64,000 nt of DNA. Origin: Geothrix sp. (GTDB lineage Bacteria > Acidobacteriota > Holophagae > Holophagales > Holophagaceae). Below, piece by piece: positions 1 to 8,550 of this stretch (the first letter of the stretch is position 1; each line of letters starts with the position of its first letter). The notes under the pieces were generated by a model. The model ran no database searches and was not told the origin of the DNA. It saw nothing but the letters and a program-made list of their open reading frames with translations. The position numbers and the translations under genes were made by a program. The stretch is from NCBI RefSeq assembly GCF_030219325.1, contig NZ_CP126625.1:3336857-3400856 (forward strand), in the 5' to 3' direction.

Positions 1-120
1 GCTTCGCGAGATGCCCACGGGATCTGCGGCCGGCAGGGCCATGCTCTGGGCGGCCACTGGAAGGGCGGCCAAGCCCACCGCCAGCCCCATCCCGACACTT
101 CCACGAACCAGCTGGACCAT
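1..120 (-). CDS. secreted protein, N-terminal part only
   Basis: Only the first 40 codons lie in the window; the gene runs off the left edge. The visible part is a typical Sec signal peptide: start MVQLVRG, a hydrophobic Gly/Ala/Leu core and a likely cleavage site after VAA at about residue 24. A GGGAGG ribosome binding site lies just upstream of the ATG. The mature protein is outside the window, so its function cannot be named. Confidence 0.6.
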   Translation of the reverse strand, partial: MVQLVRGSVGMGLAVGLAALPVAAQSMALPAADPVGISRS

Positions 121-233
121 ACCTGACGCCTCCCGAGACACGCTTCTTGAATGGCTCGAACCCGGGAAGGGTTCAAACCGAAGACTCCAGGATCGCCAAA
201 AGGGCACGAATCACCAAGCGCATTCCGCTCAGG

Positions 234-524
234 TCAATGCTCAGACTCGCCCATGAAGCGCACCAGCAGGCGATCCACCAGTTCCCAGACCTCCAGCAGG
301 GCCGCCAGGCACATGACGAGGCCGGCCCCCAGGGCGAGCGCCCGGCCCCAGGGCCCCATGACCGCCCGGCAGAGGCCCGGCCACTGCCAGAACAGGGACG
401 GCAGCCTCAGCCGGCCATAGAAGGCCAGGGTCGACAGGAGCATCCCGCCCCACAGCAGGTAGAAGAACCTCAGCGCTCGGAAGAGGACGTCCCAGGCGAA
501 GGGACGGGGTCGGGGGGCAGGCAT
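234..524 (-). CDS. small membrane protein of unknown function
   Basis: A 96-residue protein with two hydrophobic stretches, about residues 18-38 and 58-80, and Arg-rich ends. It would sit in the inner membrane as a hairpin. No family was recognised. The start lacks a clear ribosome binding site, and the gene lies between a histidine kinase and a secreted-protein gene on the same strand, so it could be the middle gene of an operon. It could also be a chance open frame in high-GC DNA; the membrane pattern is the main argument for it. Confidence 0.4.
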   Translation of the reverse strand: MPAPRPRPFAWDVLFRALRFFYLLWGGMLLSTLAFYGRLRLPSLFWQWPGLCRAVMGPWGRALALGAGLVMCLAALLEVWELVDRLLVRFMGESEH

Positions 525-553
525 GGAGGGTTCAGCATACCGTGACCCACTGC

Positions 554-1705
554 TCAGTCATCCCCCGGAAGCTCGATGAAGAAGCGGGTGCCTTCGGTCC
601 AGTTGCTGGTGAACCCCACCACTCCGCCCAGGACCGTCTCGCCCAGCAGCTTCATCCCGTAGGTCCCCAGCCCCCGTCCGCGGTTCGCCTTGGTGCTGAA
701 AGAGCGCTGGAAGACCCGGTCCGCGACCTCGGGGGCCATGCACCCCGGGTTCTCGACGACGAAGCGGGGGCGGCCGGCACGGCGCTCGAACCAGATCCTG
801 GCCAGCCCCCCGGGCGGCATGGCCTCCAGGGCGTTCACCACCATGTTGCTGAGGATCCGGCAGAGGATGCTCGGGTCGGTGCGCAGGCTGCCAGCTTCCG
901 GAGAGATGGGCATCCGGATCAACCGGGAGGCCACGTCCGCACCCAGGGCCACTTCCAGGGCATCAAGCACCCCTGCGCAGGGCACGCGGCGCAGGTCGGG
1001 TACCAGCTCGCCGCACTCGGCCTGCAGGAGGCGGCGCTGGGCGTCCACCTCGGCGGTCAGGTGGCCCGCCATGTCGAGCACGTGCCCGGCCACGGAGGTG
1101 GCATCGGCCCCGGCGCCCTGGAGGATCTCCGCCCAGCCCTTCAGACCCTGGAGGGAGTTCATGAGGTCGTGGATGAAGATGCGCTCCAGGGTCTCGCGCC
1201 GCTTCAGGGCGCTGATGTCCCGGAGGGTGAGCAGGGTCAGGGGGTGCCCTGCCACCACGATGGAGGAGGTCCTCACCGCGAACTCCCGCGCTTCCCAGCG
1301 TCCGTCCCGGTGCAGGCTGATCAGGCATTCCCCTCCGGAAGGCTGACCCGTGGCCTGCGTCGCCAGGATGGACAGCAGGGCCCCGCAGCGGCGGCAGGCC
1401 CGGGAGCTGCCGCAGCCATCGGGCCCCTCTCCGGCGTGGATGCACTCCATGGTCTCGCCCAGCCTCAGCCCCCGACACCGCGTCGGCCCATCCAGCGCCA
1501 GCGCGTCGAGCAGCACGGGGTTGGCCGCGAGAATCTGACGCTGGCCGTTGAGGATCACCGCATAGCTGTCCACCGCCTCCAGGACTGCGTGGACCGTCGC
1601 GTCATCGAGGCAGAGGTCGACCTGATCATTCAGCTCTCCAGGCGTGGCCCGGCCCTGGGGCGCGAAACTGCCCCCCTGCCCAGACGGCCCGCCTGCCTTG
1701 GTCAT
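554..1705 (-). CDS. PAS-domain sensor histidine kinase
   Basis: A 383-residue soluble kinase. Residues about 36-165 form a PAS-like sensor with a cysteine set (C88, C98, C104, C107; pattern C-x9-C-x5-C-x2-C). The phospho-acceptor H-box is FIHDLMNSLQG with H179. The ATPase domain has the N-box around N287-N291 and a glycine loop GRGLGTYG near 343; the usual D-x-G-x-G box is replaced by ENPGC. No membrane segment is present, so it should sense a cytoplasmic signal, and the cysteines suggest metal, Fe-S or redox input (inference). No response regulator gene lies next to it. Confidence 0.85.
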   Translation of the reverse strand: MTKAGGPSGQGGSFAPQGRATPGELNDQVDLCLDDATVHAVLEAVDSYAVILNGQRQILAANPVLLDALALDGPTRCRGLRLGETMECIHAGEGPDGCGSSRACRRCGALLSILATQATGQPSGGECLISLHRDGRWEAREFAVRTSSIVVAGHPLTLLTLRDISALKRRETLERIFIHDLMNSLQGLKGWAEILQGAGADATSVAGHVLDMAGHLTAEVDAQRRLLQAECGELVPDLRRVPCAGVLDALEVALGADVASRLIRMPISPEAGSLRTDPSILCRILSNMVVNALEAMPPGGLARIWFERRAGRPRFVVENPGCMAPEVADRVFQRSFSTKANRGRGLGTYGMKLLGETVLGGVVGFTSNWTEGTRFFIELPGDD

Positions 1706-1722
1706 TCATACCTCGTGGGACA

Positions 1723-1750
1723 AGTATGTCGAGCCAGGGTCATCCGGCAA
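1723..1750 (-). promoter_or_regulatory. candidate sigma-70 promoter of the histidine kinase
   Basis: Read on the minus strand, TTGCCG (1750-1745) and CATACT (1728-1723) are 16 bases apart, about 20 bases before the kinase ATG. A second promoter candidate in this window, before rplU, has the same CATACT hexamer. Confidence 0.4.
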
Positions 1751-1753
1751 TAA

Positions 1754-1776
1754 GGGGTTTCCCTACCTGAAACCCC
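1754..1776 (-). terminator. hairpin after the TSUP permease gene
   Basis: A 7-base stem (GGGGTTT / AAACCCC) with a 9-base loop lies 13 bases past the permease stop codon. It is followed on the minus strand by only a short TTATTG tract, so it is a weak terminator candidate for the frr-permease unit. Confidence 0.4.
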
Positions 1777-1788
1777 GAACTCCGGCCT

Positions 1789-2562
1789 TCAACCGCGCAG
1801 AATCTGCCAGCCCAGACGAAGGATCAGGGCACCCACCACCCCGATGAAGACACCCCGAACCCAGCGGCTGCCCTTGCTGAGTGCCACGTGGGCCCCCAGG
1901 TAGCCCCCCACCCCATTGGCGGCCGCCATCCCCAGGGCCACGGAGGGGAGCCAGCTCCCCTGCCAGACGAAGAGTCCCATGGCCGTCAGGTTCGAGGCCC
2001 AGTTCACGCTCTTGGCCAGGGCCGAGGCCCGCAGGAAGTCGAAGCCGAGGACCGCCACGAAGAGGAAGATGAGCAGCGAACCCACGCCCGGCCCGAAGAA
2101 CCCATCGTAGAAGCCGAGACCGAGGGCGATGAGCGCCGCCAGGCCCCGCTGATGGCTGAGGCCGAAGCGCGGGGCATGCAGGTTGCCCATGTCCGGCTTG
2201 AGCAGGGTGAAGGCCAGCATCACCAGCAGCAGGCCGAACATGACCGGGCGCAGGAAGTCCCCGTGCACCCGGTAGGTGAGCCACACGCCGCCGGAGGCCC
2301 CGACGGCGGAAGCGGCCACGGGACCGATCATCTCGCGCCAGGAGAGCGTCCCCGAGCGGAGGAACTTGCCCGCCGCCATGGTGGCGCCGGTGACGGCCAC
2401 CACCTTGTTCGTGCCGAGCAGGGTCGGCAGGGGCGTGCCGAAGGGCAGCGCGATCATCAGCGCCGGGATGGTGATCAGGCCGCCCCCGCCCACGATGGCA
2501 TCGACGAAGCCCGCCAGCAGGGCGGCGAGCATGAGGAGGAGGAGGACTGGAAGGCTGGGCAC
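1789..2562 (-). CDS. TSUP family (TauE/SafE) membrane permease
   Basis: A 257-residue polytopic inner-membrane protein. The N-terminus has the family pattern GFVDAIVGGGGLITIPAL followed by LLGTNK, both typical of TSUP anion transporters, which move sulfite, sulfoacetate or other sulfur-containing anions. About seven hydrophobic segments are visible. It starts with GTG 4 bases after the frr stop codon, so it is probably co-transcribed and perhaps translationally coupled with frr. The substrate cannot be read from the sequence. Confidence 0.85.
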   Translation of the reverse strand: MPSLPVLLLLMLAALLAGFVDAIVGGGGLITIPALMIALPFGTPLPTLLGTNKVVAVTGATMAAGKFLRSGTLSWREMIGPVAASAVGASGGVWLTYRVHGDFLRPVMFGLLLVMLAFTLLKPDMGNLHAPRFGLSHQRGLAALIALGLGFYDGFFGPGVGSLLIFLFVAVLGFDFLRASALAKSVNWASNLTAMGLFVWQGSWLPSVALGMAAANGVGGYLGAHVALSKGSRWVRGVFIGVVGALILRLGWQILRG

Positions 2563-2566
2563 GAAT

Positions 2567-3142
2567 TCAGACTTTGAGAATCTCCGCTTCCTTGTGCTTC
2601 ATGGCTTCATCGATCTCCTTGATGTGGGCGTCGGTGAGCTTCTGGATGTCATCCAGGCACTTCTTGGCCGTGTCCTCGGAGATGTGGGCTTCCTTCGCCT
2701 TCTCGAGCTTCTTTACGTCCTCGTTGGCATCGCGGCGGATGTTGCGTACGCCGGTCTTGATCTCCTCGCCCAGGCGGTGGAGCACCTTCACCAGCTCGCG
2801 GCGGCGTTCCTCCGTGAGCATGGGGATGGGCAGGCGGATGACGTTGCCGTCGTTCCCGGGGTTGATGCCCAGCTCGGACTTGAGGATGGCGGTCTCGATG
2901 GCCTTGATGGCGCTCTTGTCGAAGGGCTGGATCACGAGCATCCCGGCCTCGGGCACCGACACCGTGGCCATCTGGTTCACAGGCACCGTGGAGCCGTAGT
3001 AGTCCACGTGGACGTTGTCCAGCAGGCTGGCGTTGGCCCGGCCGGTGCGGATGGTGGCCATCTCCTTCTTCAGCGCCTCCACGGACGCATGCATGCGGCG
3101 CTTCGTCTCCTGAAGGATGGCGTCGGGGGTCTGGGCGGACAT
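2567..3142 (-). CDS. frr: ribosome recycling factor
   Basis: A 191-residue protein that frees the ribosome from mRNA after termination, together with EF-G. Family signatures are visible: TIRTGRANASLLDNV near the start, PFDKSAIKAIE, and the long helical ends with LTEERRRELVK. Length is normal (family about 185). The ATG at 3142 was chosen because GAGG lies 7 bases upstream; an in-frame GTG two codons earlier is less likely. pyrH and tsf, the usual neighbours, are not beside it here. Confidence 0.97.
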   Translation of the reverse strand: MSAQTPDAILQETKRRMHASVEALKKEMATIRTGRANASLLDNVHVDYYGSTVPVNQMATVSVPEAGMLVIQPFDKSAIKAIETAILKSELGINPGNDGNVIRLPIPMLTEERRRELVKVLHRLGEEIKTGVRNIRRDANEDVKKLEKAKEAHISEDTAKKCLDDIQKLTDAHIKEIDEAMKHKEAEILKV

Positions 3143-3167
3143 GGGCACCTCGGGTTGTTCAGGTTTC

Positions 3168-3179
3168 CTTTATACAACA
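3168..3179 (-). promoter_or_regulatory. extended -10 element upstream of frr
   Basis: On the minus strand the sequence GTTGTATAAAGG contains a good -10 hexamer (TATAAA), about 27 bases before the frr ATG. The same 12 bases occur upstream of pth at 39800-39811. No clear -35 box was found. Confidence 0.4.
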
Positions 3180-3258
3180 GGGTGCGCCGCCTGGCTTGCC
3201 GTGGGACTTCCAATTCCCCCAGCAGGCGCCTAGAGTGAGGCCATTCCCCGAGGTACCC

Positions 3259-4110
3259 ATGCGCACGCTCCGCCTGTTGGCCCCCTTGGCATCCCTGGCG
3301 CTCGTTCCGGCACTGACCGCCGCCCCCGCCGACATGGCGCTCACCAGCTCGGACGGCTATACCCTCAAGGGCACCCTCACCCTGCCTGCCGCCAAGGGCA
3401 AGGTCCCCGTGGTGATCCTCGCCCACCAGTTCGGCGCGGACCGCTCCGGCTGGGCGCCCCTGGCCGAGCGCCTCGCGGCCCGGGGCATCGGCACCCTGGC
3501 CCTGGACCTCCGCGGCCACGGCGCCAGCACCCGGAAGAACGGTGTGGATGTGGCGGTCACCGGCGACTTCATGGCCTCGGCCAAGGCCGTGGGTTTCGAC
3601 CAGATCCCCGCCGACCTGGCCCAGGCCGCCGCCTGGCTCCGCAAGCAGCCCGGCGTGGATGGCCGCCGCATCGGCCTCGCGGGCTCCAGCGTGGGGGCCT
3701 TCTCCGTGCTGCTGGCCGCCCCCGAGGTGAAGCCCGTGGCCGTGCTCAGCCTGAGCGCCGCCGGCACCGGCGCCTTTGGTGAAGGCGCCCGGGAACGCCT
3801 CAAGGGCGCCACCCTGCGGGGCAAGGCCTCGACACTGGTGCTCGCCTCCACCGGCGACAAGGATGCCTACGAGACCGCCCTGGCCCTGAAGGACCTGCCG
3901 GGCGTGGCCCTCAACCTGAAGGAGGGCGACGAGCACGGCTTCGCCTACTTCAAGGCGCGCGCCGACCTCATGGCCGTTTTCTTCGGCGAGTACCTCACCT
4001 ACCACCACACGGGCAAGGCCTACGCCACCGCCCCGAAGAAGCCCGCCACGCCGGGCAACGTCATCAACGACCAGACTGTGGCCAACCAGAAGTCGCAACC
4101 TTCCAAATAG
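3259..4110 (+). CDS. secreted alpha/beta hydrolase (dienelactone hydrolase-like)
   Basis: A 283-residue protein with a Sec signal peptide (MRTLRLLAPL start, cleavage near residue 23). The alpha/beta-hydrolase fold is seen as HQFGADRSGW, the DLRGHG strand-turn and the nucleophile elbow GLAGSSVGAF (Ser in G-S-S-V-G). A late HGF near the C-terminus supplies the likely catalytic His. The ATG at 3259 follows GAGG and begins the signal peptide; longer in-frame starts are unlikely. It probably cleaves an ester or lactone in the periplasm. It is followed 16 bases later by a lipoprotein gene, so the two may form an operon. Confidence 0.8.
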   Translation: MRTLRLLAPLASLALVPALTAAPADMALTSSDGYTLKGTLTLPAAKGKVPVVILAHQFGADRSGWAPLAERLAARGIGTLALDLRGHGASTRKNGVDVAVTGDFMASAKAVGFDQIPADLAQAAAWLRKQPGVDGRRIGLAGSSVGAFSVLLAAPEVKPVAVLSLSAAGTGAFGEGARERLKGATLRGKASTLVLASTGDKDAYETALALKDLPGVALNLKEGDEHGFAYFKARADLMAVFFGEYLTYHHTGKAYATAPKKPATPGNVINDQTVANQKSQPSK

Positions 4111-4126
4111 ACCCGCAGGAGGCCCC

Positions 4127-4552
4127 ATGAGCCGGTTCTGGCAAGGGTCATCCATCGCCTGCGGCTTCTCGGCCCTGCTGATGCTCTCCCTGTCCGCCTG
4201 CTCGGGTCCCCGGCGCCTGGAGACCCGACTGGGCGGACGGCCCCTGGAGGACCTGCGCGCGGAAGCCCGCAAGGTCGAGGGTCGCTGGCAGGTGGAGCTG
4301 CTGCTGCCCATGGGGACCTGGAAGGTGGAGACCGAGGAAGGGCAGACCTTCAACGTGATCCCCGACGAACCAAGGGCGACCCTCCGCTGGACGGTCGCCC
4401 CTGATCGCTGGTCCCAGCAGGACCGGCCCTTCCGCTTCGACCTGGTGAGCGAGAAGGGCCTGCGCCTCTCCTTCGCCGTGGTCTACCCGAACACCCTGCC
4501 GAAAGCCGCGGAAGTGGTGCTCCAGGTTCTCCGCGGTTCGATTCCGATCTAG
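4127..4552 (+). CDS. predicted lipoprotein of unknown function
   Basis: A 141-residue protein with a lipoprotein signal: hydrophobic segment ending in the lipobox LSAC, lipid-anchored Cys at about residue 25. The mature part is rich in beta-strand-like alternation and has no recognised family. GCAGGAGG precedes the ATG. Its 3' end is odd: a 19-base unit that contains the stop codon is repeated in tandem, and the second copy forms the end of aceA on the other strand. Confidence 0.7.
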   Translation: MSRFWQGSSIACGFSALLMLSLSACSGPRRLETRLGGRPLEDLRAEARKVEGRWQVELLLPMGTWKVETEEGQTFNVIPDEPRATLRWTVAPDRWSQQDRPFRFDLVSEKGLRLSFAVVYPNTLPKAAEVVLQVLRGSIPI

Positions 4553-4570
4553 CGGCTCGATTCCGATCTA
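4533..4570. repeat. 19-base tandem repeat spanning two stop codons
   Basis: Two adjacent 19-base copies (4533-4551 and 4552-4570) differ at one position. The common core is TCGATTCCGATCTA. The first copy carries the stop of the lipoprotein gene; the second carries the stop of the convergent aceA gene. It looks like a local duplication by slippage. Confidence 0.85.
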
Positions 4571-5842
4571 ATGGAACTGCTGGGACTCCGTGGAGCCCAC
4601 CAGAGCCAAAGTGGATGCCAGACCCCCGCTGATGGCCTGGGCCACCTCGTCGAAGTAGCCGGTGCCGACTTCCCGCTGGTGCCTGGTGGCGGTGTAGCCC
4701 TTCGCTTCGGAGGCGAACTCGGCTTCCTGTAGCCGCGAGTAGGCGGTCATGTGCTCGGTGCGGTAGGCGCTGGCCAGCTCGAACATGCCGTGGTTGAGGC
4801 TGTGGAAGCCCGCCAGGGTGATGAACTGGAACTTGTAGCCCATGGCCCCCAGTTCCTGCTGGAAGGTGGCGATCTCCTCATCCGAGAGCTTCTTCTTCCA
4901 GTTGAAGGAGGGCGAGCAGTTGTAGGCCAGCATCTTGCCGGGGAACTCGGCGTGCACGCCCTCGGCGAATTCCTTGGCCTCCTTCAGGTCCGGCGTGGAG
5001 GTCTCGCACCAGATGAGGTCGGCGTAGGGCGCGTAGGCCTTGGCGCGGGCGATGGCCATCTGAACGCCGCCCGTGATGCGGTGGAAGCCCTCGGGCGTGC
5101 GCTCGCCCGTGAGGAAGGGCTTGTCGCGGTCATCGATGTCGGAGGTGATGAGGCGGGCGGAATCGGCATCCGTGCGGGCGATGATGAGGCTGGGCACGTC
5201 CATGACGTCGGCGGCCAGGCGCGCAGCCACGAGGGTGCGGATGAAGTGGCCGGTGGGGATGAGCACCTTGCCGCCGAGGTGGCCGCACTTCTTCTCGCTG
5301 GAGAGCTGGTCCTCGAAGTGGACGCCGGCGGCGCCCGCCTCGATCATGCCCTTCATGAGCTCGTAGGCGTTCAGGGGCCCGCCGAAGCCGGCCTCCGCAT
5401 CGGCCACGATGGGCAGGAACCAGTCGCGGGTGATGCCGCCTTCGCCATGCTCGACCTGGTCGACGCGCTGGAGGGCGTTGTTCAGCCGCTTGACCAGGGC
5501 CGGGACCGAGTTGGCCGGGTAGAGGCTCTGGTCGGGGTAGGACTGGCCTGAGAGGTTGGCGTCCGCGGCCACCTGCCAGCCCGAGCAGTAGATGGCCTTC
5601 AGGCCCGCCTTGGCCATCTGCACCGCCTGGCCCCCGGTCATGGCGCCGAGAGCGCGGGTGGGCTCCTCGTTCTGGAGCAGCTTCCAGAGCTTGCGGGACC
5701 CCAGCTTGGCCAGGGTGTGCTCGATGCGCAGGCTGCCGCGGAGCTTCTTCACCGTCTCGGCGGTGTAGGGCCGGCTGATGCCCTCCCAGCGATGGGCGGA
5801 GAAGTCGTCTTCGATGGGGGGAACGGGAAACTGGGGGGTCAT
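4568..5842 (-). CDS. aceA: isocitrate lyase
   Basis: A 424-residue enzyme that splits isocitrate into glyoxylate and succinate, the first step of the glyoxylate shunt, needed for growth on acetate or fatty acids. The catalytic loop motif [10 protein letters not shown] is intact, and family blocks such as [21 protein letters not shown], and [12 protein letters not shown] are visible. The ATG at 5842 follows CGAGG; an upstream extension is not needed. No malate synthase gene is in the window. It is divergent from an ScfR/RamB-type regulator gene, which known biology links to control of this pathway. Confidence 0.97.
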   Translation of the reverse strand: MTPQFPVPPIEDDFSAHRWEGISRPYTAETVKKLRGSLRIEHTLAKLGSRKLWKLLQNEEPTRALGAMTGGQAVQMAKAGLKAIYCSGWQVAADANLSGQSYPDQSLYPANSVPALVKRLNNALQRVDQVEHGEGGITRDWFLPIVADAEAGFGGPLNAYELMKGMIEAGAAGVHFEDQLSSEKKCGHLGGKVLIPTGHFIRTLVAARLAADVMDVPSLIIARTDADSARLITSDIDDRDKPFLTGERTPEGFHRITGGVQMAIARAKAYAPYADLIWCETSTPDLKEAKEFAEGVHAEFPGKMLAYNCSPSFNWKKKLSDEEIATFQQELGAMGYKFQFITLAGFHSLNHGMFELASAYRTEHMTAYSRLQEAEFASEAKGYTATRHQREVGTGYFDEVAQAISGGLASTLALVGSTESQQFH

Positions 5843-5879
5843 GGGGCACCTCGGGAAGGGTTGTGGGTGGCGTGATGTC

Positions 5880-5993
5880 AAAGATTGACCTATTCTGGTT
5901 CAAGTCAATGAACAGCTGATTTGATAGGGGTTGAATTGAAAATTTCAGTCAATCATCTTCATTGATTTTGTAAATGAATGTAAACGAGGCCCC
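5880..5993. promoter_or_regulatory. AT-rich intergenic control region between aceA and the ScfR-like gene
   Basis: This stretch is clearly AT-rich in a GC-rich window. It holds two inverted repeats: ATTGAC (5884-5889) with GTCAAT (5904-5909), and TCAAT (5949-5953) with ATTGA (5961-5965, 7-base spacer). Further TTGAA half-sites lie at 5931-5939. These are good candidates for operators of the adjacent regulator, acting on both divergent genes. Confidence 0.6.
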
Positions 5994-5994
5994 C

Positions 5995-7437
5995 ATGCCC
6001 TCCGCCGCCCCCACCAAGCCCGCCGCCCGTCTCGGCGCCAAGATCCGCCTCCTCCGCCGCCAGGAAGGCCTGAGCCAGGTCCAGCTGGCCGAGGCCCTGG
6101 GCATCAGCCCCAGCTACCTGAACCTCATCGAGGGCAACAAGCGGCCCCTCACGGCCCCCCTGCTCATCCGCCTGGCCCAGCAGTTCAAGCTGGACCTGAA
6201 GGCCCTGGCCCCAGAGGAGGACCAGCGCCTCTCCGACGACCTCATGGAGGTCTTCGGTGACCCGCTCTTCGAACCCCTGGGGCTCCAGGCCCAGGATGTC
6301 CGCGAGCTGGTGCAGAACAGCCCGGACCTGGCCCGGGGCGTCTTCGAGCTCTACCGCGCCTTCCAGCATGCCCAGGGCAGCCTGGGCACCCTGGCCTCCA
6401 AGCTCAGCGATGGCCAGGGCTTCGACCCCGAGGCCACTCGGCTGCCCTCGGAAGAGGTCGGCGACTTCATCCAGCAGGCCATGAACCACTTCCCCGAGCT
6501 GGAAGCCGCCTCTGAAGACCTGTGGACCAGCGCCGCGCTGGATGTGGACCACCCCTACCCCGGCCTGGTGGCGGCCTTCGAGACCCGCGGCATCCAAGTG
6601 CGCGTGCATCGCGTGTCCGAGGGCCCAGGTCTCTTGCGCCGCTTCGATCCAGACCGTCGCTCCCTCAGCCTGTCCGAGCTGCTGCCCCAGCGAAGCCGCA
6701 CCTTCCAGCTAGCCCACCAGCTGGCGCTGCTGGAGCACAGCGACCTGCTGGATCGCCTCACCACCCATCCGCTGCTGCGCACGCCCGCCTCGCGGGCCCT
6801 GGCCCGGGTGGCGCTAGCCAACTACTTCGCCAGCGCCGTACTCATGCCCTACGAGCGATTCATCCGCGCTGCCCGGAGTGAGCGCTATGACATCGACATC
6901 CTGGCCCGGCGCTTCCAGGCCAGCTTCGAGCAGGTGTGCCACCGCCTCACCACCCTGCGCCGCCCGGGCCTGGAGGGCGTGCCCTTCCACTTCCTGCGCA
7001 TCGACATCGCCGGGAACATCTCGAAGAGCTTCTCCGCCTCGGGCATCCGCTTCGCGCGCTTCTCCGGCGCCTGCCCCCGCTGGAATTGCCATGCGGCCTT
7101 CCTCACGCCGGGCCTCATCCGCACGCAGATCAGCGAGATGCCGGATGGCCGCAAGTACTTCTGCATCGCCCGCACCCTGCAGAAGGACACCGGCGGCTAC
7201 CGCGGCCAGCACGCCATGCAGGCTCTGGGGCTGGGCTGCGAGATGGGCCACGCCAAGGACCTGATCTACGCCGACGGCCTGCGCCTCGACCAGCCGCCCG
7301 TGCCCATCGGCGTCACCTGCCGCCTCTGCGAGCGCACGGACTGCGAACAGCGCGCCTTCCCGCCCCTGCAGCAGGCCTTCAAGGTCGAAGAGAACCTGCG
7401 CCGCACCAGCTTCTACGCCCGCATCGAAGGGAGCTGA
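5995..7437 (+). CDS. ScfR/RamB-type short-chain fatty acyl regulator
   Basis: A 480-residue regulator. Residues about 10-70 are a Cro/CI-type helix-turn-helix (LRRQEGLSQVQLAEALGIS, SYLNLIEGNKRPL). The middle has an ImmA/IrrE-like region around LAHQLALLEHSDLL, and the C-terminal half matches the DUF2083-type domain, with cysteines in GACPRWNCHA and CRLCERTDCEQR. Proteins of this layout (RamB, MccR/ScfR group) control acetate and propionate use by sensing acyl-CoA. The ATG at 5995 was preferred over 5974 because GAGG precedes it. Position opposite aceA supports a role in controlling the glyoxylate shunt. Confidence 0.88.
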   Translation: MPSAAPTKPAARLGAKIRLLRRQEGLSQVQLAEALGISPSYLNLIEGNKRPLTAPLLIRLAQQFKLDLKALAPEEDQRLSDDLMEVFGDPLFEPLGLQAQDVRELVQNSPDLARGVFELYRAFQHAQGSLGTLASKLSDGQGFDPEATRLPSEEVGDFIQQAMNHFPELEAASEDLWTSAALDVDHPYPGLVAAFETRGIQVRVHRVSEGPGLLRRFDPDRRSLSLSELLPQRSRTFQLAHQLALLEHSDLLDRLTTHPLLRTPASRALARVALANYFASAVLMPYERFIRAARSERYDIDILARRFQASFEQVCHRLTTLRRPGLEGVPFHFLRIDIAGNISKSFSASGIRFARFSGACPRWNCHAAFLTPGLIRTQISEMPDGRKYFCIARTLQKDTGGYRGQHAMQALGLGCEMGHAKDLIYADGLRLDQPPVPIGVTCRLCERTDCEQRAFPPLQQAFKVEENLRRTSFYARIEGS

Positions 7438-8496
7438 TCAGCCCTTCCCCAGCCGCCCGGCGGGCTCTTCGATCCACCGATGAACCGCCGCCGCCGCGAG
7501 GATGGCGAAGCCCAGAGACAGGCTGAACCCCAACCGGCCGGACACATGTGGGGCCACCAGCTTCATGGTGAACGGATGGAGCAGGTAGAGGCCGTAGCTC
7601 CAGGCGCCCAGGCGCGTGAGGGCCTTGCCGAACCAGCCCGGCTCGCCATCCCGCGTGAAGGCCGCCAGGGCCACCAGGATGGTGATGATCAACAGGTAGC
7701 GGTACCGGAGCCAGCCGGTGAGGGCCACCAGGTGGTCGAAGAACTGGGGCGTGGGCCGCAGCAGCAGCCAGAGCAGGGGCAGGGCGATGAGCAGGGCCAG
7801 CTTCGGATCCAGCCGCTCATGGGTGGTGGCGTGGAGACCCGCCAGCAGCCCGCCCCAGGCCAGCAGGAACAGCTGGTTTGGGGCCAGGACGTAGGTGTGG
7901 AACTGGTTCCAGCGCTCCTGGTCCATCACGCCATGCAGGGTGGACGGCAGGCTCCAGAGCCACAATCCGACGGCCAGGGCCGCCAGGAAGACGAGGCCAC
8001 CGCGGGGCCGGCCTTTCTCCCGCAACCAAGCCAAAGCCGGATAGGCGAAGTAGAGCAGGGACACCAAGCCCACGTACCAGCCGCCGGTCACCAGGGCGTG
8101 GTTGGGGTGGAAGGCGCCGAAGGTGAGCGTCAGGTTCTCCAGGAGGAAGCGCGGCGTGGGGTCGGGCCCCATGCCCAGGTGGAAGGCCACGTTCAGCGCG
8201 CAGGCCAGGTAGAACACTGGCGCCAGGCGCAGGAAGCGCCGGAACCAGAACTTCCAGACGCCCTCCTTCTGGATCCGCGCCCAGGACGCGGTGCGAAATA
8301 ACAGGAACCCGCTCAGCACGAAGAAGGCCGAGACCCCGTAGTTCCCCAGCTTCGCCAGAGCCATGTTCTGGCCCGAGCCCGACTGGGTCAGGTCGAACCA
8401 CACGCTGAGGTGGTACACCGCCACGCAGAGCGCCAGGATGCCGCGCAGGGGATCCAGGAAGCCGAGGCGGCCAGCCTTGCTCGGTTCAGTCGCCAC
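7438..8496 (-). CDS. acyltransferase 3 family membrane protein
   Basis: A 352-residue integral membrane protein that likely transfers acyl groups to a sugar or other envelope component (OafA/YrhL type). The N-terminus has the family pattern LDPLRGILALCVAVYHLSVW with the conserved Arg and His; about ten hydrophobic segments follow, including the SAFFVLSGFLLF block. GTG start. Its stop codon abuts that of the ScfR-like gene. No polysaccharide cluster is nearby, so the substrate is unknown. Confidence 0.87.
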   Translation of the reverse strand: MATEPSKAGRLGFLDPLRGILALCVAVYHLSVWFDLTQSGSGQNMALAKLGNYGVSAFFVLSGFLLFRTASWARIQKEGVWKFWFRRFLRLAPVFYLACALNVAFHLGMGPDPTPRFLLENLTLTFGAFHPNHALVTGGWYVGLVSLLYFAYPALAWLREKGRPRGGLVFLAALAVGLWLWSLPSTLHGVMDQERWNQFHTYVLAPNQLFLLAWGGLLAGLHATTHERLDPKLALLIALPLLWLLLRPTPQFFDHLVALTGWLRYRYLLIITILVALAAFTRDGEPGWFGKALTRLGAWSYGLYLLHPFTMKLVAPHVSGRLGFSLSLGFAILAAAAVHRWIEEPAGRLGKG

Positions 8497-8550
8497 GGCA
8501 CTCCCGCCTACAAATGGTTGCCCACAAATGCCTCAAGGGAAATGCCGGTT

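Noticed and set aside
158-174. Hairpin GAACCC/GGGTTC as a terminator
   Set aside because: The stem is short and not followed by a T-tract on either strand.
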